The notes below the pieces were generated by a model that ran no database searches, was not told the origin of the DNA, and was given only the letters and a program-made list of their open reading frames with translations. From Rhizophlyctis rosea (taxonomy: Eukaryota > Chytridiomycota > Chytridiomycetes > Rhizophlyctidales > Rhizophlyctidaceae), in contig JADGJC010000271.1 of NCBI GenBank assembly GCA_027596075.1, forward strand, positions 1-13,287: a DNA stretch of 13,287 nucleotides. Direction: 5' to 3'. Positions 1 through 7,252 of the stretch are shown piece by piece; positions within the stretch are counted from its first letter, which is position 1, and every line of letters begins with the position of its first letter. The position numbers and the translations under genes are program-made.

Positions 1-139
1 CTTGTGCATCTTATGCGACCACGCTACGGCGAATAGTAGGCTGGTCTATATTGTCGGCCTTGTGCATATAAAGCGACAACGCTACGGCGAAAAGTAGGCT
101 GGTCTAAATTGTAGGCCTTGTGCATCTTAGGATACACAG
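1..139. repeat. 58-bp tandem repeat, about 2.4 copies, cut by the window edge
   Basis: Two full 58-bp units are visible at 1-58 and 59-116, both beginning CTTGTGCAT and sharing the core CGCTACGGCGAA followed by GTAGGCTGGTCTA. They differ at only a few positions. A third unit starts at 117 with CTTGTGCATCTTA and loses similarity after about 130. The array probably extends to the left of the window. It has no open frame and looks like a minisatellite. Confidence 0.85.
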
Positions 140-148
140 AAAAGGCGT

Positions 149-198
149 GGGGGCGGGGGGGGGTTTGGGGGGGAGGAGTAGAGGGGTTGCGGGGAGGG
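149..198 (+). other. G-rich tract with G-quadruplex potential
   Basis: The plus strand has G-runs of 5, 9 and 7 (149-153, 155-163, 167-173) separated by C and TTT, then shorter runs GGGG, GGGG and GGG up to 198. This satisfies the four-runs-of-three pattern for a G-quadruplex. It directly follows the 58-bp tandem repeat. No gene covers it. Whether it folds in the cell cannot be told from sequence. Confidence 0.6.
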
Positions 199-484
199 TG
201 GAAAATGGTTCTGCTTGAGAGGTTGTTAGTTGCGATGTAAATAGTCGTAAATCAAACATCATTGACCGGACTTTTAAAGGCAATTCGATCCAACTTGCTC
301 GGTGGGATCAGACCCTAAAATCCGACTGATCTTGGATTGTTGGAATTCTGCATCATCAGGAACATACAGTATTGCTGTTGTTGATTGTCAAGATGCCAAA
401 CGGGACTGGGCTCACGATCATGAATTTTGAAAAAGACGGCACTTTGATGTGAGTACGCGCCAGCCCAGGTGTTCCAGACTGGAC
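199..484. other. Intergenic, no gene seen
   Basis: I see no supported gene here. A minus-strand open frame crosses 315-611, but it has no recognisable domain and runs through the tRNA relic at 485, so it is treated as chance. Confidence 0.4.
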
Positions 485-552
485 GCGTGAGATTGATTGG
501 GTCAGTTGGTAAAGCGTAGGTCTTCATACAGAGCAGTCTTGAGTTGACTTGC
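485..552 (+). pseudogene. Degenerate tRNA-Met relic
   Basis: Bases 485-528 resemble the 5' half of the intact tRNA-Met at 785. They share TCAGTTGGTA (502-511) and AGCGTAGGTCT (513-523), which cover the D-loop and the start of the anticodon arm, followed by TTCATA where the true gene has CATA. A weaker match to the T-arm (GTCTTGAGTTGAC) follows near 536-548. The acceptor stem cannot pair, the anticodon loop has an insertion and the B box is lost, so it should not give a working tRNA. It lies about 300 bp upstream of the intact gene in the same orientation, which suggests local duplication and decay. A tRNA-derived SINE head is the alternative. Confidence 0.65.
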
Positions 553-784
553 CAGCTTGAAGGAAAACCGATACCGACACTTAATAGCAAAGAGACTTGT
601 GTACCTACCAAGTTGTATTTTTTGTCCAGTCACACCACTGACTGCTCGCTTGTGCAAGTGGTCTGAGGTTATGTTGGTACCCATTGCCGACCTGGGTTTG
701 CTTGAAAATGGGTGAAATTCAACCGCTCCTCTTTTACAGACTTTTTTTAAAATATATTTGTACAATTTGAGTAAATAAACATCT

Positions 785-857
785 GCGAGATTGGCTCAGT
801 TGGTAGAGCGTAGGTCTCATAATCCTAAGGTCGTGAGTTCGATCCTCACATCTCGCA
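785..857 (+). tRNA. tRNA-Met (CAT), elongator type
   Basis: A 73-nt tRNA with all arms. The acceptor stem GCGAGAT (785-791) pairs perfectly with ATCTCGC (850-856), with discriminator A at 857. The D-stem is GCTC/GAGC (794-797, 806-809). The anticodon loop is CTCATAA (816-822) with anticodon CAT at 818-820. The T-stem is GTGAG/CTCAC around TTCGATC (833-849). The U-U mismatch closing the anticodon loop is also found in eukaryotic elongator tRNA-Met, and the body resembles elongator rather than initiator tRNA. There is no intron. The internal A box (about 792-803) and B box (about 837-847) are the RNA polymerase III promoter. A short T-run at 883-886 is the likely terminator. The CCA end is not encoded, as expected in eukaryotes. 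Confidence 0.96.
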
Positions 858-882
858 ATCGGACTGTCAGTGTCAAAGCTTA

Positions 883-886
883 TTTT
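883..886 (+). terminator. Probable RNA polymerase III T-run terminator
   Basis: TTTT, 26 nt after the 3' end of the tRNA-Met gene, is the first run of four T downstream of it. Pol III commonly stops at such runs. Four is the minimum, so readthrough is possible. Confidence 0.45.
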
Positions 887-890
887 GCTT

Positions 891-989
891 ACGTCGTTTC
901 TTCAAATGATCTTTAGCCAGACGAAGTGGACACGGTGCTCTTCTTTTGTGTTTATTTCTGTCACGTCGTTTCCTCAAGTGATCTCTAGC
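891..989 (+). repeat. Diverged 72-bp tandem duplication
   Basis: A 27-bp segment at 891-917 recurs at 963-989 with three mismatches, all transitions. Similarity outside this core is weaker but present on both sides, so the 72-bp spacing looks like an old tandem duplication. An open plus-strand frame (870-1103) crosses it and gives related peptides in both copies (TSFLQMIFSQ and TSFPQVISSE). That frame has no recognisable domain and I do not call it a gene. Confidence 0.55.
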
Positions 990-1417
990 GAGCAGGAGCT
1001 CTTGCAGTGCTCAGTGGACATGATGTTCAGGAAACTAGCTGAAGATGCTGATGAAATGACATACAATGTTGATGATAGCTCATTGGATGTGAGGCGCCCG
1101 TAGGACTTAAGGTCCACCGTTGATTCCAAGTAATTTTTTGGAGGAATTGGCTGACGCTCGGGAAACAATTCAACGGTTGAGATTTATGCGCTCAACCTCG
1201 TTTCCAGCGTTTTCGACACAATTTGGACGAAAGTGCAACAAGCTTGATAGTTCAAATCGAGACCCGTCGCGCAGTCGACGCGTGCTGTTTAGGATGGAGA
1301 TGGGAGTCCGAGCTAGAATTTCGCATGCTCATGTCCAGTCGAAATGCCCCAACAATGGAACGGGTATATTTGTTTTCGCCATGCCGACCCAGTGCAAAAG
1401 TGTGCAAACAGCCTGCG
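990..1417. other. Intergenic, downstream of the Sel1-repeat gene
   Basis: No supported gene. This should hold the 3' untranslated region of the minus-strand gene ending at 1418. A 7-bp inverted repeat, GGTTGAG at 1175-1181 and CTCAACC at 1191-1197 with a 9-nt loop, could form a small hairpin. Short plus-strand frames here, including one reading EELADARETIQRLR, have no identifiable context. Confidence 0.4.
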
Positions 1418-2677
1418 CTACTCCTCCACATTATCAAGGCTAACCCACGTGTACCCTTTTGCCCGCAAGATAGTCTGAGCCTCCCGGTGCCCAAATCCTG
1501 CCGCCGTTTGCAAACACCTGACCCCCTTGGTCTCGTCTTTCAATTCCAGCGGCACTCTTACAGCTTCTGAGATTAACATCCGTCCTAATTCGTAGGTAGC
1601 ATACAGGTGCCCCGCCCGTGCCCCGACTGAATATTCTGCAATGGCCTCCTTCATCAGACCCTTCTTATAGAGGCAAATGGCATACATGTACTGAGCGTCC
1701 ATGTCGATGTCGCGAGCCATAGCAAAGTATTCTTCTGCGAGGGCTCTGTTGCGGTTGCCCGTTTTGCCGTGGAAGCAGTAGTACCCTACCCAGCATTGAG
1801 CGCGTGGGTTTTGTAGTTCTGCCTGTTGTTGTTGCGGTTAATGAGTAGGTCGCGGAAACTTGCCGTCATAGTATGCCGAGGAACATGCCGACAGATACCT
1901 CACCTGTTGCACGAACAACGTCCAAGCATTTGCATAGTCTTTCTTTCGGTGAAGCTCCTCTGCTTCCTTCACAGTCACGTAGTTGGATGATGTGGCACGT
2001 TCAACGGGAACTTTGAGGGATTGGTGGAACCGTTTCAGGATCGCAGTCGCCTGTGTCTTGTAACGCTCCATTGTCTTAAAGATGCGTCTGCCCCCTTCAT
2101 CTGCTTGTGCCCCCGCCAAAGCTTCAGCGCCGCGGTCATTACTCGTCGCTATCGCGTAGGTGTTGCGAGCTTGCAACCGTTCTACTGCAAGGACAGCGTG
2201 TGTAACCAGCCCAAGATTCAGATCCATGATTGCGTCCCCGAGATCCTGAAGCAGTTCCGAAAAGCTGTCTTCTGATTAGTCTGGACTCTCATCCGATGCT
2301 GCTCCGTATGCTTTCTTACCGCTGCTTGTCCGTGTTGACCTTGAAGAAACCTATGAACCAGTGACGTGTGGACACAACTCCAGATACGCCTCAACCTCGA
2401 GTAGCCGTTCTTCAAGGTGCTTAAGAGCCCAATAATAAGGCTCCTCAAGCAGGGGATTGTCGTTCACCTCTGTTGCGCTAGCTGACGCTCTGGCAGTGCT
2501 GAGAGCAATAACACGTTTTGAAGGTTTCGAAGTGACGTGCGGGTGCCTGCAACGCGTCTCGCGAAGATGGTGCATATTTGCTTGTTGCGGGAGTCGGTTT
2601 CAGCGTATGTGATTATATGGTCTATACTTTTGCAGGCAGCTGTGAGAGCTGTCAAAGTGGCGGCAGCGCTGATTTTC
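1418..2677 (-). CDS. Helical-bundle (MLKL-N-terminal-like) protein with Sel1-like repeats; multi-exon, frame-broken, start not found
   Basis: Exons read from high to low coordinate. The first visible exon starts near 2677 or 2668 and gives LTALTAACKSIDHIITYAE, a first helix, then NKQICTIFARRV, a second. A weak 47-nt intron (2514-2468, donor GTGTTA) would join it to YYWALKHLEERLLEVEAYLE, a third helix. The next readable piece, WFIGFFKVNTDKQR, lies one frame away with no room for an intron, so the frame is broken near 2355-2390. A good intron (2319-2265, GTAAGA to ACAG) then joins in frame to FSELLQDLGDAIMDLNLGL. A second good intron (1903-1823, GTGAGG to ACAG) leads to the Sel1-like segment (1822-1418) with YFAMARDIDMDAQYMYA and AGHLYATYELGRML; stop TAG at 1418. 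The helices and brace-like segment resemble the four-helix region fungi place before TKL kinases or Sel1 repeats. The product of about 360 residues is probably a cytosolic signalling adaptor. No kinase domain is present. The 5' exon was not found. Confidence 0.6.
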
Positions 2678-3270
2678 CTTGGACAGACGACTGTTCGTTA
2701 GGATGAAGTGTGAGCCAATTACTTCCATGTGAGATAAGGCAGAGAACGGCATCAATTGCTTGATCTAACGTACCGGATCACAATTCGTTTTAGGGACTCG
2801 TTGCTGTCATTTCAATCGTTTCGAGGGGAAGGTTGCAAAGTTTTTTGAAATGTTTTGTTGAAGGGTTGCAAAGTTTTTTGACGGATACGAGCTTCAAATG
2901 GGGCTCAGCACTCTCAGCGGTGGAGCCTTCGGAGGATCCGATTGCGGCCGCACGTGGCTGTGGGGGATTTGAGGGGGAGATCCCCAGGATTCTGGCACGG
3001 TCTCTTCCTCTCTTCCAGGTCTCTTCTCGACCATTCCGACATCTCCAATTTCAAACACAATTGAACAACCCATAACCTCTTGAGCGCTTTCGGAAAAGGT
3101 TTCGCTTCCTGGACCATAGGTATTGTGCAATAACTCTCTCAGGTCTTTGTCAGACGGCAGGCAAACCCACCAACCTCTAGTCCCTCTGTGCCTCCCTCAG
3201 CTCTCAGCTGCCTTACGACTGGTCTTTGCGCAAGTTTTGGCCACTTACCTTCCTACATTACCCAACAACA
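2678..3270. promoter_or_regulatory. Divergent upstream region between the Sel1-repeat gene and the kinase gene
   Basis: The two signalling genes are transcribed away from each other from this stretch, which should hold both promoters and 5' untranslated regions. A CCAAT box lies at 3045-3049 and a pyrimidine-rich tract at 3001-3016, typical of fungal promoters. A missing 5' exon of the minus-strand gene may also be here: a strong donor-like GTACGT lies near 2769 on the minus strand, and a branch-like CTAAC near 2700 precedes the first visible exon. The kinase start context is AACAACAATGG, with A at -3. Confidence 0.5.
2831..2881 (+). repeat. 18-bp direct repeat, 33-bp period
   Basis: GGTTGCAAAGTTTTTTGA occurs identically at 2831-2848 and 2864-2881, in the shared upstream region of the two signalling genes. 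It could be a pair of binding sites or a slippage product around the T-run. Confidence 0.8.
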
Positions 3271-5491
3271 ATGGACACCATTCCCATATCCAGAATCAAA
3301 ATCCTGGACAATGCAGACATTCTGGGAAGTGGTGCTTTTGGGGAGGTCGTGAAGGCCAGTTATGGCCGCAACATGGTTGCTGTGAAGCGCACGACAGTGC
3401 AAGCAGGTGGCGCAAGCGGAAGGGAGCTCCGCGAGGAGGCGGAGAAGATGAAGCAGTTGAACCATCCACGCATCGTCCGTTTCTATGGCGTGTTAGAACA
3501 CGAAGGGACAATATTGATCGTGATGGAGTACATGGAGGATGGATGCCTCTACGATTACTTGCGGGCTCATGGAGGCAAACCTATCAGTTGGATGCAGAGA
3601 TGGATCGTTTCCATCGACATATGCGAGGGCTTGGACTACCTGCATACTCAGCGGAACGCTTTCCATCAAGACTTGAAGCGCGTCAATATCTTGCTATCAT
3701 ATGACCAGAAGGAGGGACTGATGCGCGCAAAATTGGGAGATTTCGGACTTTTAGGTATCTTTCAAGCAATCTGTAAACAAAACATGAAATTTCTGACAGC
3801 TCTCATAGTTCTTCGACATTCAAGGAATTCCAGACTATCAGTGGAAACTACATCTTCCACTCTTACGGGAGTGTCTTTTATGGGTTTACTCCTGTGTATC
3901 AAGCACCTGAGCTGAAGCGTGTTTCGGCCAAGGTCTGTAGGCGGCACTGACATTCCGCTGCCACATTGCTTGGAGTTTGAATCGGGCATCTCCTTCAGTT
4001 CACCAGGGCTTGCGACGTGTACGCATACGGTGTCCTACTGGCAGAGCTCATTACCTTGCAAAGACCCGAGAATGCTCTGCGTAGCTGGAAGTCCTTGGCC
4101 AAATCCCCAAAAGTGCCGGCCATGCTGGTGAACTTGATCAAAGCGTGTTTAACGGAGGATCCTAAACTTCGGCCAACAGTGAGGCAGATATCTGATGAGC
4201 TGGAAGCTCATGAAGCGGACATATGTTGGTGTGAAGCGGCGGCGCGGGAAGAAGTGGACCTTGAAGCTCTAGAGCTGTCATCACGGGCGGGGTACAATCC
4301 TGCGGCATCGTATCTGGGACTGGGATTTGACAGGTCAGAACTGTCATCACAAGCGGGATATGGCACGAGGTTATCGGACATGGGACTGGCGTTGGACACG
4401 ACAGAGTTCTCGGACTTTGAGCCCATTGGGTTGGACGTAGGGATAGGAGCCATACCTACGGAATCGGAATCACGAGCGGAGTATGATATGGAACCAGTGG
4501 AAATCAGACGTACATCGCCCTTGGATATTGCCAGCACTGCAAAATCTTCAGAAATTGGAGAAGCCCAGTCGCGTAAAAGCAAGGCCACAAGCGGTCCTGT
4601 TCGACAGGTCAGAATATCCTTCCTCGAAGTTGATATGGTGTATGGTGATGAACTCTGCATGCATGTTGGGGAAACGGTTGTTGTTCGGGCCGTTTATAAG
4701 GACGGATGGTTTGAAGGCGTCAATGTCACCACAGGGAAGAGCGGAATGTTTCCTTGGGAATGTGTCTTTCCCAAACCTTATCCAAAGAAAGACCTCTCAA
4801 CAGGCCGCAGTCCCCCCGCATTCCTTTCTGGACGAACAGCCGAATATGTTGAAATCCTTTCTCCTGCCGGAGGATTCCTTCCAATTCCCTTCCATCCTCA
4901 CCCACGAAACTTGACCCGCCTTGAATTCTCCTCAAAACACATCCAAGATCTTCCCTCGCTGTTGTTTCTCAAGTCGCCACACTTGAAGGTCTTACGGGTT
5001 GACCATTGCGGTATCAGAGCAATTCCCAGCGGGATTGTTCACTGTCAAGAATCGGAAGAAATCTATATGGCAAACAATGCGTTGCAAGAAGTCGCCAATG
5101 AAGTGGGCCAGCTTAAGGCGCTTCGCATTCTTGATATATCAAACAATCACGTTGCATCGCTTGGTATGTTTCTGATACCACAAGGCGTTTTTTGGCTCTC
5201 AAAATTTGACAATAATTGTCCACACCAGATGACGAACTTTTCATCGCCACTCCCTCGCTCACCTACTTGAACCTTTCTGGCAACCGACTCCAGTATCTGC
5301 CCACGTCACTTGGCTTGCGAGCATCATCTCTGCTGGCTCTGATATTCGACAACAACCCGCTGGACTGTGCATACGAGAAGCTGACGGGCCCAGTATCCTG
5401 GATCAAGGTCAGAAGCCACACTGAACTGCATTACATCGACACTACGCATGCGTTTGATGCCAAGACCATCCGCCAACGAGTTTCTGAATAA
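3271..5491 (+). CDS. TKL-type protein kinase with repeat linker, SH3 domain and leucine-rich repeats; frame break in activation segment
   Basis: Start ATG 3271. The kinase N-lobe has the glycine loop GSGAFGEV (residues 19-26), VAVK (Lys39), alpha-C Glu56 and LNHPRIVRFYG. The C-lobe has HQDLKRVN (132-139), with Gln for the Arg of HRD, and DFG (157-159). An intron probably starts at 3755 and ends at 3799 or 3808. The next segment, ending TPVYQAPEL then KRVSAK, is in a different frame, and neither acceptor restores it. The intron 3933-3998 joins it to TRACDVYAYGVLLAELI, and the kinase fold ends near LRPTVRQISDEL. A 22-residue repeat linker (about 4272-4500), an SH3 domain (about 4600-4780, with DGWFEG and SGMFPWECV) and about six LRRs (4909-5390, such as LTYLNLSGNRLQYLP) follow. 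Intron 5164-5228 (GTATGT to CCAG) splits one LRR in phase. Stop TAA is at 5489. A cytosolic scaffolded Ser/Thr kinase of about 680 residues is inferred; catalytic activity is uncertain because of HQD and the break. Confidence 0.75.
4272..4403 (+). repeat. Coding tandem repeat of 66 bp (22 residues) in the kinase-SH3 linker
   Basis: Units at 4272-4337 and 4338-4403 encode ELSSRAGYNPAASYLGLG and ELSSQAGYGTRLSDMGLA, each followed by a few acidic or polar residues. A degenerate copy with SESRAEYDM follows near 4461. The period is a multiple of three, so the frame is kept. The sequence is acidic and rich in Ser and Gly, so it is probably a flexible linker. Confidence 0.7.
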
Positions 5492-5520
5492 TTCGGCCTT
5501 CCCACTGCCTCGCAATCGCA

Positions 5521-6712
5521 ATGTGGACTTTCTGTGAGTTACCCCATGTTGTCAAAGCTCGGTCGGTCAATTCATTGAAGGGTCTTGCTGTTGCATTCCG
5601 TCATTTGATGTTAATCTACGAAAAAATAGCAGTGACCAAGAAAAAAATACCCACCATCCGTTCCCCTGGTTACCTGCTTGCAAAATCAGCGACGGAACGG
5701 GCCCCAAAGAAGAAGGCTGATGGGCTTAAGGACCAAGCATTATACCTTATCGACGACGTCGATCTCCTAACATTTGCTCGCACGCCCGAATACCGACTTG
5801 GAGGATATCTCACTTTGGTGTCATCACTCTCTTCCCAACCTGCACAATATCTGCCTCCGAATGGAATTGGAGCACCAAACGAACAGCCATCCCCACCACC
5901 GGCTGCCCTGGATGACATTGACTCGTACACAGAATTGTTAGAGCGTCATATGGAGAAGGCTAAGGAAGAGAAATCGGTCCGTCTGAACAGCGACATGCGA
6001 GTTCAAATCACAATGGCCGATAGGGCCAGTAATAACGTTGGGTTACAACGCCTACTAGGACGTTTACGGGATGAGTATGATCTGCATGGGTGCAATGCCC
6101 GGAGGGACAAGACAGATGAGATAGCTACGGCAGAGAACGATGACATCATTCGTACCTGTAATTCGGATTTGGAAGCATTGCCTTTGGAGCACTGGAACCT
6201 CTTGAAGAGAACCATTGGGGCTAGATTCATCGGGGAGGGAAGGGTGAACGTGCTTAAATGGGTCACAAAATATGAGGAATACTCGATGCCGGGAGACTTC
6301 GATATAGTCCATGGTGCCGCCGCTATGGGAAATTCGACTAGAATAGATCAACAGCGTGTTGACTCGATCATGGAGACACTTTTGGATCGACGGGGCCTTG
6401 CCATCGGAACACTTTGAGGTACGAGATTCACCTGTTGCGGGATACGGTGTGCGTGGATGGACAGGGAAGACATACTGGCTGGGTTTATTTGAAGGATACA
6501 TGTTCCTTTGTGCGGAGACGACGACAACGAAAGAGGAAGACCGGTATGTTTTGGCACAGATATCGGGTGTTTGTGCGGAGTTTGCTACGGACGGCGCTTT
6601 CGAGGCTGTTGGGCGGGTGCGTACATCACGGTTCATTATGTACTTCGGCGGACATCACGGGGAGGTGGCACAGTGGGTGGAACATATCAATCGGGCGGCA
6701 CACGCGGCTTAG
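5521..6712 (+). CDS. Coiled-coil and PH-like domain protein (separate gene, or 3' part of the kinase-LRR gene), frame-broken
   Basis: The first frame is open from ATG 5521 to the stop at 6417 and gives about 298 residues. It contains a helical, charged stretch around YTELLERHMEKAKEEK and a helical segment EHWNLLKRTIGARF. A second frame (to the stop at 6712) begins inside it and carries a PH-like pattern: TYWLGLFEGYMFL, then VLAQISGV, then FIMYFGGHHGEVAQWVEHIN as the closing strand and helix. The two frames differ by one base near 6356-6417, where TTTT and GGGG runs lie, and removing one base would join them. A GTGAGT donor at 5534 and acceptors at 5629 or 5632 make an intron of 96-99 nt, so the first exon could be only 13 nt. 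The start is 30 nt after the kinase-LRR stop, and a frame just upstream (5448-5533) gives EFLNNSAFPLPRNRN, so one large gene with a frame break is equally possible. PH domains usually bind membrane lipids. Confidence 0.55.
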
Positions 6713-6994
6713 TCACTTCAGCATGGTGACAAATGGGCATTCGAGGACAGGAACACTTACGTGGTAAGTCGCGCAGATCATGGCGAGAAAACTGGGTTCC
6801 TTGGGTTGACAAGACAGACGTAATTACTAGACGAACCTTCTGTAATACCCTTATTCAATACTTCCGTTCTGATGTCCAATACGAGTTCCGTACACCGTTG
6901 CCGTGCTTTGGCCAGGCCCAATACTGTTTCAGTGAGGCATCCTGAATATTGTTGTATGTCCTTGTGCCATCTCTCCCTACAATCGGAACAAAAA

Positions 6995-7252
6995 TCAGGC
7001 GGGGCGGAAAGTTCGCACCTGCTTACGTTGCTTGTACACAAAATAAAGTCCATTGCAAGTGTTGTTACATTGAGAATTGAGGCGGTACGGGCACACTGGC
7101 GCATGGATTAGTCCCCCGCTTATCTGGGTTGTACTGAAGAAGAAATGAAGCGGGCGTGGGAGGTCTTGGGCAAACATCAACACAAGGGTCGACTTGTGAG
7201 GGATGCAAATATTGTGACCCTTGGTCGCATCATAAGAAGCCAGATACGGCAT
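6995..7252 (-). CDS. Possible small hypothetical protein or exon
   Basis: I do not recognise this. An ATG at 7252 in a favourable context (A at -3) opens a frame of about 85 codons to 6995. Its first half (MPYLASYDATKGHNICIPH, then STLVLMFAQDLPRPLHFFF) reads like real protein, while the second half looks like non-coding translation, so a splice donor may lie near 7130. The neighbouring minus-strand frame at 6778-7104 could be a following exon, but I found no splice pair that joins the two in phase. It may equally be chance. Confidence 0.2.
   Translation of the reverse strand: MPYLASYDATKGHNICIPHKSTLVLMFAQDLPRPLHFFFSTTQISGGLIHAPVCPYRLNSQCNNTCNGLYFVYKQRKQVRTFRPA

Noticed and set aside
1..139. 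CRISPR-like array
   Set aside because: The units are contiguous 58-bp copies without distinct spacers, in a genome with spliceosomal introns. It is a simple tandem repeat.
315..765. Two overlapping minus-strand frames of about 90 codons
   Set aside because: They overlap each other, run across the tRNA relic and show no domain or codon pattern to support a gene.
3755..3932. Splicing alone as the explanation of the kinase frame change
   Set aside because: The donor at 3755 is phase 1, and the available acceptors (3799, 3808 and later AGs) enter the APE frame only in phase 2 or phase 0, so no GT-AG pair I could find restores it.
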